This document shows, in pieces, positions 25,260-33,663 of a stretch of DNA of 64,000 nt. The stretch lies in the NCBI GenBank assembly GCA_964535195.1, contig CAZHSI010000001.1, forward strand, positions 1-64,000, given 5' to 3'. Below the pieces are notes generated by a model, which worked only from the letters and a program-made list of their open reading frames with translations, was not told where the DNA came from and ran no database searches. A program made the translations under genes and the position numbers. Each line of letters opens with the position of its first letter. Positions within the stretch are counted from its first letter, which is position 1. This DNA comes from UBA9339 sp964535195 (GTDB lineage: Bacteria; Pseudomonadota; Gammaproteobacteria; UBA9339).

Positions 25260-26471
25260 TTAACGGTGATACGTATTGATGTTTAAGCTATGGTCAAGCT
25301 TATCAACGATAACGGTTACTGCACAATCGCCAGTTACATTAATTACCGTTCTAAACATATCTAAAAAACGATCAATTCCCATGATGAGTGGAATGCCATC
25401 AATCGGCAATCCTATTGATGCTAATACCATGCTTAGCATAATGACAGCACCACTGGGATAGCCGGCAGCCCCTATAGAGCCAATAGTAGAAGTGACAATA
25501 AGTATTATATATTGATGGGTGGTTAAATTAACGCCAGTCATTTGGGCGAAAAATAATGCGCACGCAGCAATGTAAATTGCTGATCCGGTCATATTAATAG
25601 CGGCGCCAAGTGGCAGGATAAAACCTGCAACTCGTTCTGATACTCCAACCTTTTCTTGTAGCTCATTAATTGCGGTAATTATAGTTGCTTTACTACTTGA
25701 TGTAGCAAACGCTAAGGCTTGAATATTAAAAGTTTTTTTATAAAACTTTAACGGGTTTAAGCCAAACATTAAAAGCATTATGCCAAACAATATATATTGA
25801 ATGGTAAATGCCCCTAAAATGACTAACATCAGCTTGCCTAAATTTAATATTAATGTAAATCCGTGCTCACCAACTATCCACATCATTATGGCAAATACGC
25901 CATAAGGGGTGGTTTTAATAACTAGTTCAACCATTTTAAAAATTATACTGGTTATAGAAATTATAGTTTTTCGAGCCTCATTTGCTTTTTCGCCAACGAG
26001 AATTAAAGCTAGTCCTAGAATAAAGGCAAAAACCACCACTTGCAGAGTATTACCACTGGCCATAGCTGCAATTGGGTTAGATGGAAACATATCAATGATA
26101 ATCTTTACGAGAGTGGTTTGGGTGGGGATAACGGTAGCGACATCTTGCTTAAGGTTATTGATTAGATCAATCCCCGCTCCAGGTGCAAAATACCAGGCAG
26201 TTACAATTCCCAGAGTTACAGCGATTATGGTTGCAATACCATATATCAGAGAAGCTTTAAACCCTATACGTCCAAGGGTATGGGTGTCGCTAATATTGGT
26301 CATGCCATACAAAATGGCAAAAAAGACGGTCGGGACTACAATCATTTTTACTAGATTCATGTAGATGGTAGCTACAGGTTTAGCAATGAAATAATAGTTG
26401 GGCAATAGGTGGCCGCACATTACGCCAAAGAACATGCCAATTAGGACCTTTTGCCATAAGCTTAGTTTCAT
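25260..26471 (-). CDS. dicarboxylate/glutamate:cation symporter (DAACS family)
   Basis: A 403-residue membrane transporter of the GltP/DctA type. Signature stretches: IYMNLVKMIVVPTVFFAILYG, the serine-rich hairpin AFATSSSKATIITA, LPLGAAINMTGSAIY and the substrate-binding GIDRFLDMFRTVINVTGDC. It imports glutamate, aspartate or C4-dicarboxylates with Na+ or H+. It converges with the cyclase with only 3 bases between stops. Which amino or dicarboxylic acid it carries cannot be settled here. Confidence 0.9.
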   Translation of the reverse strand: MKLSLWQKVLIGMFFGVMCGHLLPNYYFIAKPVATIYMNLVKMIVVPTVFFAILYGMTNISDTHTLGRIGFKASLIYGIATIIAVTLGIVTAWYFAPGAGIDLINNLKQDVATVIPTQTTLVKIIIDMFPSNPIAAMASGNTLQVVVFAFILGLALILVGEKANEARKTIISITSIIFKMVELVIKTTPYGVFAIMMWIVGEHGFTLILNLGKLMLVILGAFTIQYILFGIMLLMFGLNPLKFYKKTFNIQALAFATSSSKATIITAINELQEKVGVSERVAGFILPLGAAINMTGSAIYIAACALFFAQMTGVNLTTHQYIILIVTSTIGSIGAAGYPSGAVIMLSMVLASIGLPIDGIPLIMGIDRFLDMFRTVINVTGDCAVTVIVDKLDHSLNINTYHR

Positions 26472-26804
26472 ATATTTCCTTGTAGAATAAATAATTTATT
26501 TGATGATGAGTGTAAGTTCTACTAGCAACTTTATCCTGAAATTTAATTTGCTACCAGTATATCTTTTCGCCCTAGAAAATTTGTTACTGCTCTCTTGGTT
26601 ATTTCATAGCATGACAAAGAGCAAGGTTAATCAATTTTGTAACTTCATCTGGGGTATCAACCACAGGGTTCTCCTAAAGAGGAGAGTTGCCCCCTTCCCC
26701 TTAGTAATTCCAGAACACTTTATCCTCGAAGCAAGCTTTGAGGAAATTTAGATGATAGAAAATTTTTGCAAATCCCGTCAAAGTTACCTATTATAATTAG
26801 TTTT
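26472..26804. other. 333-base gap between the symporter and mvaS
   Basis: Divergent-promoter region. An 83-codon frame (26500-26751) lies in it but has no ribosome-binding site or recognisable homology. A weak CTCCT/AGGAG hairpin is seen near 26672. No RNA gene is recognised. Confidence 0.5.
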
Positions 26805-27998
26805 ATGAATTTTGGAATTGACAAAATAAGTTTTTATACCCCAGGTTATTATTTAGACCTTAAAACCTTTGCTTTAGCACGAGGCCAAGAAGCAGCTAAA
26901 TTTTATGATGATCTTGGGCAAAATAAGATGTCGATTACCCCTCCTAATGAAGATGTAGTGACACTGGCGGCTAATGCTGTTTGGCCACTGTTGCAGAATC
27001 AGGGGGCAGAGGAGCTTGCCGAAATTGAGCTTATTTTGTTTGCTACTGAGTCTGGTAATGATCTATCTAAGGCCGCCGCCACTTACATTCATAAGTTATT
27101 TAATTTGCCCAAGCGTTGTCGAGCAATTGAGTTAAAGCAAGCATGTTATGGTGCTACTTTTGGGTTACAAATGGGGCTCTCATGGTTGCGACACAATAGC
27201 CATAAAAAAGTTTTATTAATTGCTGCTGACATCGCGCACTATGAGTTTAATTCAACGGCTGAGTCTTCCCAGGGTAGCGGTGCGGTGGCAATGTTACTTA
27301 GTGCTAATCCTCGTTTGTTGGTAATTGGTTCTGAGGCTGGTTTTTGTACTAGGGAAGCTATGGATTTTTGGCGTCCTAATTATTCTGATTATGCTTTGGT
27401 AGATGGTCGTTTATCTTGTGAGGTTTATATTCGTTTGGCTGAGGAGACGTGGCGACAATATGCGCATATTACAGGGCGCAAGTTTACCGATCACGACCGT
27501 TTTTGTTACCATGTGCCATTAGCCAAATTAGTAGAAAGTGCTCACAAAAAACTGGCTAAAATAAATGGCATAAAAAATTTAAATGTAGAGCAGATAGCGT
27601 ACCAGATTGGTAAGTCTTTAATTTATAATCGTGAAGTTGGTAATTGTTATACTGCATCGTTATATTTGAGTATTCTTTCTTTACTTGAAAATGAAAATAC
27701 AGATTTAGCTAATAAACTTATTGGCTTATATAGCTATGGTTCCGGGAGTGTGGGGGAGTTTTTTGCGGCAAAAGTAGTTTCTGGGTATCAGAATTGGTTA
27801 CAACAAAAAAAACATCAGGATATGCTCAAGCTGCGTCAGGAGTTAACTTTTGCTGAGTATGAAGAATTTTATAGTTTTAAAATTCCTACCGATGGTAAAG
27901 CACTGGTGTTGCCAGCATGGCGCACAGGAAGCTTTCGTATCAAGGAATTTTTACAACATCAACGAATTTATGAGTTTATTCCAAGGGATTTTTACTAA
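26805..27998 (+). CDS. mvaS: hydroxymethylglutaryl-CoA synthase
   Basis: A 397-residue thiolase-fold enzyme condensing acetyl-CoA with acetoacetyl-CoA, the first committed step of the mevalonate route to isoprenoids. Catalytic residues can be placed: Glu82 (ATESGNDLSKAA), Cys114 (ELKQACYGAT) and His236 (CYHVPLAKL). GSYGSG-like motif: SYGSGSVGEFF. The frame extends to a TTG at 26766, but homology starts at MNFGIDKISFYTP, so ATG 26805 is used. It heads a cluster with two GHMP kinases; HMG-CoA reductase, diphosphomevalonate decarboxylase and IPP isomerase are not in the window. Confidence 0.93.
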   Translation: MNFGIDKISFYTPGYYLDLKTFALARGQEAAKFYDDLGQNKMSITPPNEDVVTLAANAVWPLLQNQGAEELAEIELILFATESGNDLSKAAATYIHKLFNLPKRCRAIELKQACYGATFGLQMGLSWLRHNSHKKVLLIAADIAHYEFNSTAESSQGSGAVAMLLSANPRLLVIGSEAGFCTREAMDFWRPNYSDYALVDGRLSCEVYIRLAEETWRQYAHITGRKFTDHDRFCYHVPLAKLVESAHKKLAKINGIKNLNVEQIAYQIGKSLIYNREVGNCYTASLYLSILSLLENENTDLANKLIGLYSYGSGSVGEFFAAKVVSGYQNWLQQKKHQDMLKLRQELTFAEYEEFYSFKIPTDGKALVLPAWRTGSFRIKEFLQHQRIYEFIPRDFY

Positions 27999-28033
27999 GT
28001 CAACCTGGCTTATGCCAAAGGGGAGTAAGTAGG

Positions 28034-29053
28034 GTGCAAAATCACGTAGTTACGGCTTCAGCTCCTGGGAAAATAATATTTTCTGGGGAACATTCGGTGG
28101 TTTATGGCCGACCAGCTATCGCTCTAGCAATTAGCCGTTTTGCTACTACTACTATTACTGCTGAATCTGGGCATGGGATTTGGTTTCATTTTTTAAACGA
28201 CAACCTCAAGCATGTAGCGACCATGAAAGAGTTGCAAAGTTTACGAGTGCAAATTTCTAAGCGTTACCGAAAGTTTATTGTTGGTAAGTATCAAATTAAA
28301 GATGTTATTGGTAATCCTTTGGAGTTGATCCAGTATGCTTTTATTTATTTAGTAGAAAATTTGTTATTAACGCCAAGGGGTGGATTAAAAATTCAAGTAG
28401 ATTTGTCGCTACCAATTGGTTGTGGGATGGGAGCATCAGCAGCAGTTATTTTGAGCTTGATGCATGCGTTAGTCAATTATTGTGGTTATGCGCTGACCGT
28501 TGACAAATATTTATACTTTGGTCGCGAAATTGAAAATCTGCAGCATGGACATTCTAGTGGCTTAGATTTATTTTTATCATTAAATGGTGGTTGCTATTTT
28601 TTTGGGACGGGCGAGGTTAGTCCGCGTAATTTGCCACGAGTTCCTTTTGTATTAGTAAATACTGGTAAATCTGAAACTTCTACTGGTGAATGTGTGGAAA
28701 AAGCTGCAAAGTATCTGCAAAATAGTGCTTTTGCTGATGAGTTTTCTCGTGTCACATGTGCTTGTGACTTAGCGTTACAGCAAAACAATTTAGCAGTAGT
28801 CAAACAATGTGTCAGTCGTAATCATGAGTTATTGTTAGATATTGCAGTGGTACCAACAAGGGTAGCAGATTTTATTACTGAGGTTACTGCGCGTGGTAAT
28901 GCTGCCAAGGTAAGTGGTGCTGGCGCAGTTAGTGGTAATAATGCCGGGATTGTTTTGGTGGTAGGTGAAGTAGAAATTTCAGATATCGTGGCAAAGTACG
29001 GTTACACTATTTTGCCAGTGCATGGGGAGTCGAGGGGTGTTAGACTTATATAA
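28034..29053 (+). CDS. mevalonate kinase (GHMP family)
   Basis: A 339-residue GHMP kinase starting at GTG. Motif 1: APGKIIFSGEHSVVYGRPAI (residues ~9-28), the GEHxVVYG form typical of mevalonate kinase. Motif 2, the ATP loop: LPIGCGMGASAAVILS. HGHSSGLDLFLSLNGG carries the expected catalytic Asp, and motif 3 is AAKVSGAGAVSGNNAG. It would phosphorylate mevalonate with ATP. It lies 35 bases after mvaS and overlaps the next kinase, so it is in the same operon. Confidence 0.85.
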   Translation: MQNHVVTASAPGKIIFSGEHSVVYGRPAIALAISRFATTTITAESGHGIWFHFLNDNLKHVATMKELQSLRVQISKRYRKFIVGKYQIKDVIGNPLELIQYAFIYLVENLLLTPRGGLKIQVDLSLPIGCGMGASAAVILSLMHALVNYCGYALTVDKYLYFGREIENLQHGHSSGLDLFLSLNGGCYFFGTGEVSPRNLPRVPFVLVNTGKSETSTGECVEKAAKYLQNSAFADEFSRVTCACDLALQQNNLAVVKQCVSRNHELLLDIAVVPTRVADFITEVTARGNAAKVSGAGAVSGNNAGIVLVVGEVEISDIVAKYGYTILPVHGESRGVRLI

Positions 29054-29966
29054 AGTAAAAGTGCCGGGGAGTCTTATGCTATTTGGTGAGCATGCCGTAT
29101 TACACCACAAGCAAGCGGTGGTAGCGGCAATTAATCACCATATCGAAATTACTTTAATTCCTCGCGCTGATAATAAAATTGAAATTATTTCTTCACTCTT
29201 AAAAAGCCATTTAGTGGCACTTACTAAGTTTACGGTTACTAAACCTTACGATTACGTTTTAACTGCAATTAAGCAGTTTTTACCCAAGATAACATGTGGT
29301 TTTACTTTGAAAATTGAAGCTAATTTTCCTAGTACCATTGGGTTTGGTTCTTCAGCAGCAGTTACTGTAGCAACGCTTGCAGTTTTGCATTGGTGGCTTT
29401 TTCGTAAGAAACCAGAGCAAAAACAGCTGTATCGTCAAGCCATCTTGGTAGTGCACTTAGTGCAAGGTTGTGGTTCGGGGGCGGATGTTGCCGCAAGTGT
29501 TTTTGGGGGTGTTATTGCTTATAAAATAGCGCCACTGGAGATAAAAAAAATAGGTGATACTATGCCACTAGTTGCCATTTATTCTGGCAGTAAAGTAGCA
29601 ACTCCTAAAGTGATAGCAATCGTAGAAAATATGCGTCGGAGGTTACCGCATATAGTTGCTAGTATCTATGCAGCTATCGATTGCTGTGCTAAAGAAGCTA
29701 TTTCTGCTATCAAAAATAATAATTGGTTATGTTTAGGTAAGATTATGGATATCCATCAGGGGCTGCATGATGCGTTAGGGGTAAATAATGCTACCTTGAG
29801 TAAATTAGTTTTTTCTTTACGGTCTAATCCGCACATTTACGGTGCCAAGATCTCTGGCTCTGGTCTTGGTGATTGTGTTATTGGTTTAGGTAAAATTGCC
29901 AGGCAAAAGCGTCTAAAAAATCAAGTTGATGTGGCGATTAGTTCCTCGGGGATAACTTACCTCTGA
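29022..29966 (+). CDS. second GHMP kinase, probably phosphomevalonate kinase
   Basis: A 314-residue GHMP kinase. Motifs: KVPGSLMLFGEHAVLHHKQA, the ATP loop FPSTIGFGSSAAVTVA, CGSGADVAASVFGGVIAY and the C-terminal AKISGSGLGDCVIG. The GSGADVAASVFGG form is closer to phosphomevalonate kinases, while GEHAVL recalls mevalonate kinases, so the substrate is uncertain. ATG 29022 overlaps the previous gene by 32 bases; GTG 29037, preceded by GGGGAG at a 7-base spacing, may be the real start. Confidence 0.7.
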   Translation: MGSRGVLDLYKVKVPGSLMLFGEHAVLHHKQAVVAAINHHIEITLIPRADNKIEIISSLLKSHLVALTKFTVTKPYDYVLTAIKQFLPKITCGFTLKIEANFPSTIGFGSSAAVTVATLAVLHWWLFRKKPEQKQLYRQAILVVHLVQGCGSGADVAASVFGGVIAYKIAPLEIKKIGDTMPLVAIYSGSKVATPKVIAIVENMRRRLPHIVASIYAAIDCCAKEAISAIKNNNWLCLGKIMDIHQGLHDALGVNNATLSKLVFSLRSNPHIYGAKISGSGLGDCVIGLGKIARQKRLKNQVDVAISSSGITYL

Positions 29967-29977
29967 AGTATCTGGTC

Positions 29978-30020
29978 AGCATGATTTTGCCTGGTGTTTT
30001 TTGCTATGCAAAATCATGCT
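29978..30020. terminator. 12-bp perfect hairpin after the mevalonate genes
   Basis: AGCATGATTTTG (29978-29989) and CAAAATCATGCT (30009-30020) are perfect reverse complements around a 19-base loop containing a T6 run. No T tract follows, so it may protect the 3' end of the mRNA or end transcription weakly rather than act as a classical terminator. Confidence 0.5.
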
Positions 30021-30070
30021 AAAAATTAAGGCTAAACGATGGGGTGTGTAACAGATACCTTGTGAAACAA

Positions 30071-30532
30071 ATGAAATTAAGCTCCTACAACCAAAAAAGA
30101 AATTTTGCCAAAACTAAAGAACCAGAGGGTGTTCCGGATGGTGATGTAGATTCTGCAGTTTTTGTGGTGCAAAAACATCATGCTAGAAATTTGCATTACG
30201 ATTTTCGTTTAGCGCTTGATGGGGTTCTTAAAAGTTGGGCGGTTCCTAAAGGCCCCAGTTTGCAACCTACCGAAAAACGATTGGCGGTAATGACTGAAGA
30301 TCATCCACTAGCATATGCGAATTTTGAGGGTGTTATCCCTGAGGGCGAATATGGCGCGGGAACCGTAGAGATTTGGGATTATGGTTGGTGGGAGCCGCTA
30401 AGTGATTTAGCTACTTGGCTTGAAAAAAGAAAGTTGGAATTTATTTTGCATGGTAAAAAACTTAAAGGTACTTGGGTTTTAGTTGGTCTTAAAAACGATC
30501 CGAAGAATTGGTTATTGATAAAGAAGAAATAA
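30071..30532 (+). CDS. stand-alone DNA ligase D-type 3'-phosphoesterase
   Basis: A protein of about 153 residues corresponding to the phosphoesterase (PE) domain of bacterial LigD only; polymerase and ligase domains are absent. Motifs: FVVQKHHARNLHYDFRLAL (metal-binding His/Asp), LKSWAVPKGPSL, RLAVMTEDHPLAYANFEG and IPEGEYGAGTVEIWD. Such enzymes trim 3'-phosphates and ribonucleotides at DNA ends. No ku or ligase lies nearby. Starts at GTG 30044 or 30062 are possible; ATG 30071 matches the family best. Confidence 0.85.
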   Translation: MKLSSYNQKRNFAKTKEPEGVPDGDVDSAVFVVQKHHARNLHYDFRLALDGVLKSWAVPKGPSLQPTEKRLAVMTEDHPLAYANFEGVIPEGEYGAGTVEIWDYGWWEPLSDLATWLEKRKLEFILHGKKLKGTWVLVGLKNDPKNWLLIKKK

Positions 30533-30535
30533 TTA

Positions 30536-31105
30536 TTATTTTATTTGTAACCAACTTTCAATCTTCGATACTAATTTAATAATCCCGGTTTTAAAGTCTG
30601 CTTTTGCGCCCACGGCTTTGGTAGTGTTGCCAGATTGAATGATAGTTACAGGTTTGTCGGTTTCGGCGAATTTAATATCTGGATAAACGGTAAGCTCGGA
30701 TGTAGTAATATCAAAATCGGGATTATTTGGCCCAATTTTTCTGACAATTTTTACGTTATGCCAAAGATATACAGTTGATTTTCCTTGTTCGCTTTTACCT
30801 TTGTTTGCAGTAATGTGCCAGGGTTGTTCCCCTGGAGTGAACATTAATATATCAGGTTTTTCGAATAAATAGGTATTGTTGTTATCAAGGTGAGTAATTT
30901 TGTCGGCTTTAATTTGGTTTTGAATATTACCTTCGTGACTAAACTTGAAATAAGTAGTGTTAGTCATAAAAAAATCTGGGCTATTGGCAGAAACGGTTGG
31001 TTGTTCAATGTGGGTAACCTTTTTTGCAGTAAGTAAAGCTAGTATGCTAGTGCCAATAAACACTGTTAGTAGAAGAATAGTAAGATATAGATTTTTTTTT
31101 AACAT
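30536..31105 (-). CDS. lptC: LPS export protein LptC
   Basis: A 189-residue bitopic inner-membrane protein: one N-terminal helix (about 7-25), then a periplasmic beta-jellyroll (MTNTTYFKFSHEGNIQNQIK, LFEKPDILMF, WHITANKGKSEQGKSTVYLW, TSELTVYPDIKFAETDKPVT). It takes LPS from LptB2FG to LptA. It follows kdsD-kdsC as in Escherichia coli, but lptA and lptB, which normally come next, are replaced by the convergent phosphoesterase gene. Confidence 0.87.
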   Translation of the reverse strand: MLKKNLYLTILLLTVFIGTSILALLTAKKVTHIEQPTVSANSPDFFMTNTTYFKFSHEGNIQNQIKADKITHLDNNNTYLFEKPDILMFTPGEQPWHITANKGKSEQGKSTVYLWHNVKIVRKIGPNNPDFDITTSELTVYPDIKFAETDKPVTIIQSGNTTKAVGAKADFKTGIIKLVSKIESWLQIK

Positions 31106-31153
31106 ATATACTCCTCGTAAACAGGTTTTCAGGTAAAGTTACTAGTGGAACTG

Positions 31154-31219
31154 TACCGCTCTGGTAAAATCAAGTTTAGACTCGCTACGTGGTTTATCTC
31201 GCGTGGTCTAAAAGCGGTA
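31154..31219 (-). repeat. palindromic repeat (family R, copy D) spanning the kdsC stop codon
   Basis: Nested inverted repeats: TACCGCT (31154-31160)/AGCGGTA (31213-31219), and inside them TTTAGAC/GTCTAAA. Read on the minus strand it includes CCACGTAGCGAGTCTAAACT, matching CCACGTGGCGAGTCTCAATT in copy C near 52976. The kdsC stop (31194-31196) lies inside, so the last few codons of kdsC come from the repeat. Confidence 0.6.
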
Positions 31220-31718
31220 TAGCTAACAACATTTCACATGCTTCCCTTACTGCTCCATTGCCGCCCGTAGCTTTGGTTGTATAGTTAGCTAAAGTGCGTA
31301 TTTTAGGTATCGCATCTTTTACCGCGATACTCAGACCAGCTTTTTGCATTAATGGTAGGTCAGGAAGGTCATCACCAATAACTGCAATATTTTCATTGTT
31401 TAGTTTGAGCTTTTTTTTAAGTTTGCTCAATACTTGCATTTTGTCATCGTAGCCAAGGTAAACATGTTTGATGCCAAGCTCCTTCATCCGATTTTGTGTG
31501 GCTTTAGATTTACGTCCAGAGATTACGGCAATCTCTATGCCATGTTTTTGTAGCATTTTTAGACCAAGACCATCTTTGATGTTAAACGCTTTGGTTTCAC
31601 AACCATTATCGCTAAAGTAAAGTTTACCGTCGGTGAGTACCCCATCAACGTCTAGAATAAATAATTTTATTCTTTGATTTTTAAATTTAATCAAGTTTAT
31701 CCCCCATTGCTGTGTCAC
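31194..31718 (-). CDS. kdsC: 3-deoxy-D-manno-octulosonate 8-phosphate phosphatase KdsC
   Basis: A 174-residue HAD-type phosphatase releasing Kdo from Kdo-8-P. Motif I LFILDVDGVLTDG with nucleophile Asp, motif II AVISGRKS, motif III Lys region and motif IV VIGDDLPDLPLM. AFNIKDGLGLKML and GGNGAVREACEMLL are typical. The frame begins with GTG at 31718, which has no ribosome-binding site and lies within a repeat; a TTG at 31694 preceded by GGGGGA may be the true start. Both gene ends overlap palindromic repeats. It follows kdsD by 54 bases. Confidence 0.92.
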   Translation of the reverse strand: MTQQWGINLIKFKNQRIKLFILDVDGVLTDGKLYFSDNGCETKAFNIKDGLGLKMLQKHGIEIAVISGRKSKATQNRMKELGIKHVYLGYDDKMQVLSKLKKKLKLNNENIAVIGDDLPDLPLMQKAGLSIAVKDAIPKIRTLANYTTKATGGNGAVREACEMLLAIPLLDHAR

Positions 31719-31742
31719 GCGAAAGACCGCGTGGAATAAATT
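31697..31742 (-). repeat. palindromic repeat (family R, copy B) at the kdsC start
   Basis: Read on the minus strand: TTCCACGCGGTCTTTCGCGT then GACACAGCAATGGGGG. It contains the perfect hairpin CACGCG/CGCGTG around GTCTTT and matches copies A and C closely. The annotated GTG start of kdsC is the GTG of CGCGTG, so the first codons of the open frame are repeat-derived. Confidence 0.7.
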
Positions 31743-31772
31743 TAATTTTTTTCATAATTAAGTTATTTGTCC

Positions 31773-32747
31773 TTATGCTAAACCAGATTGGAGTAAAGTG
31801 TGCATGTGAACTACGCCAATAGGATTGTTGTTGTTATCAACCGCTACTAAACTAGTGATTTTATATTGTTCCATTAACTGGATAGCTTCAACGGCGAGTA
31901 CACCTAAAGGGATAGTTTTGCAGTTGGTAGTCATAACTTGAGAAATCTCAGTATTATGTATATCTAACGCTTTATCTATTACTCGTCTTAGATCGCCGTC
32001 GGTAAAGATGCCGGCAAGTTTTCCCGTGCTGTCGGTAACAATAGTCATTCCCAGTTTTTTATTGGTTATTTCGATTAAAGCTTCAGCGAGCGAGGTCTTT
32101 GTGGTTACTTTAGGAATAGCTTCGCCGGTGTGCATTAAATTATCTACCCGTAGTAACAAGCGTTTACCCAAAATTCCACCAGGATGGGAGCGCGCGAAGT
32201 CTTCAGCCGTAAAGTCACGCATCTCGGTTAAAGCAATAGCGATAGCATCCCCTAAAGCTAGGGCTACTGTGGTACTAGTAGTTGGCGCGAGTCCTAAAGG
32301 ACCAGCCTCTCTTTCTACGCTTGCGTCTAAATTAATATGAGCTGCTTTAGCAAGAGAAGAGTTAGGGTTTCCCGTAATACTAATTAATGGGACTCCAATT
32401 AGTTTTATAACTGGCAAAATTGCTACTATTTCTCCTGTATTGCCGGAATTTGAGATGGCTATTACCACATCTTTTTTAGTTATTACTCCAATATCGCCAT
32501 GGCTAGCTTCACTTGGATGCATAAAGAAAGCTGGACTTCCAGTGCTGGCCAAAGTAGCAGCAATTTTATGGGCAATATGTCCGGGTTTACCAATACCAGT
32601 TACAATAATCCGTCCCTTACATGTTAGTAACAATTTGCAAGCCTCGACGAAGTTTTGGTTGATACTACGGTGTAGTTTGAGGATGGCTTCGGCTTCGATT
32701 TTTAAAACATCTTGTGCTAGTTGTTTGATTTTATTGTCATCAATCAT
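31773..32747 (-). CDS. kdsD: arabinose-5-phosphate isomerase KdsD
   Basis: A 324-residue enzyme converting ribulose-5-P to arabinose-5-P for Kdo synthesis. An N-terminal SIS domain (GRIIVTGIGKPGHIAHKIAA; FFMHPSEASHGDIGVI; AISNSGNTGEIVA) is followed by two CBS domains (AIPKVTTKTSLAEAL; GIFTDGDLRRVID; IGVVHMHTLLQSGL). ATG 32747 is preferred over 32768 because a GAG sequence precedes it and the family N-terminus fits. It is divergent from mlaF, an arrangement shared with Escherichia coli. Confidence 0.93.
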   Translation of the reverse strand: MIDDNKIKQLAQDVLKIEAEAILKLHRSINQNFVEACKLLLTCKGRIIVTGIGKPGHIAHKIAATLASTGSPAFFMHPSEASHGDIGVITKKDVVIAISNSGNTGEIVAILPVIKLIGVPLISITGNPNSSLAKAAHINLDASVEREAGPLGLAPTTSTTVALALGDAIAIALTEMRDFTAEDFARSHPGGILGKRLLLRVDNLMHTGEAIPKVTTKTSLAEALIEITNKKLGMTIVTDSTGKLAGIFTDGDLRRVIDKALDIHNTEISQVMTTNCKTIPLGVLAVEAIQLMEQYKITSLVAVDNNNNPIGVVHMHTLLQSGLA

Positions 32748-32868
32748 ACGGTGTTTACTCTGTACCATACTAAAAATGTGTAATTTTTATGAAATTAATT
32801 AAGATTTTATGTATTATAGCTAAAATATTGTTTAGCGCACCTTAAGTTTTTATCGGAGTATAGTATAC

Positions 32869-33663
32869 ATGGCGGATAACTTTGTTGAAATATGTGCATT
32901 AGATTTTGCGCGCGGCGACCGTTTGATCTTTAAAGATGCCAATCTATATGTTCCTCGGGGTAAAATCACTGCTATTATGGGGCCTAGTGGTTCTGGTAAA
33001 ACAACCCTTCTCCGTTTAATTAGTGCGATGTTGTCGCCACAGCGGGGTAAAGTTTTGATTAATGGGATAGATATTCATAGTTTAAACCGTGCTGAACTGT
33101 ATAAGATAAGAAAGTTAATGGGGATGTTGTTTCAAAGTGGGGCATTATTTACGAATCTTAGTGTTTTTGAAAATGTTGCTTTCCCTTTGCGTGAACACAC
33201 TAGATTACCAGAGGATATCATTCGTAATGTGGTCTTAATGCAACTAGAGGTGGTTGGCCTACGTGGTGCTATAAACTTAATGCCAAGTGAGCTGTCTGGA
33301 GGTATGGCCCGTCGTGTGGCTTTAGCCCGGGCTCTAGTTTTTAATCCACAACTAATGATGTATGATGAACCATTTACGGGCCAAGACCCAATCACTATGG
33401 GAATATTAGTAAAGTTAATTAAGCATTTAAATGATATTTTAGGATTAACTTCAGTGATTGTTTCTCACGATGTTACCGAAACCTTAAGTATAGCCGATTA
33501 TGTTTATGTGATTGTTAACAGTAAAGTGGTTGGTCAAGGTACAGCAGCTGAAGTTGCGAGCGATAAGTCGCCACTAGTGGCGCAGTTTATTCATGGTTAT
33601 GCAGATGGACCGGTGCCGTTTCATTATCCGGCAAAGGACTATCGGGAGGATTTAAACCTGTGA
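32869..33663 (+). CDS. mlaF: Mla phospholipid ABC transporter, ATPase MlaF
   Basis: A 264-residue ABC ATPase of the system that keeps outer-membrane lipid asymmetry. Walker A IMGPSGSGKTTLLRLIS, Q-loop LFQSGALF, signature LSGGMARRVALARAL, Walker B LMMYDEPFTGQDP and the switch His in VIVSHD. mlaE overlaps its stop (GTGA). Confidence 0.94.
   Translation: MADNFVEICALDFARGDRLIFKDANLYVPRGKITAIMGPSGSGKTTLLRLISAMLSPQRGKVLINGIDIHSLNRAELYKIRKLMGMLFQSGALFTNLSVFENVAFPLREHTRLPEDIIRNVVLMQLEVVGLRGAINLMPSELSGGMARRVALARALVFNPQLMMYDEPFTGQDPITMGILVKLIKHLNDILGLTSVIVSHDVTETLSIADYVYVIVNSKVVGQGTAAEVASDKSPLVAQFIHGYADGPVPFHYPAKDYREDLNL

Noticed and set aside
26500..26751. 83-codon plus-strand ORF between the symporter and mvaS
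   Set aside because: No ribosome-binding site, no recognisable family and it fills a divergent promoter region; its hydrophobic stretch is common in AT-rich noncoding DNA.
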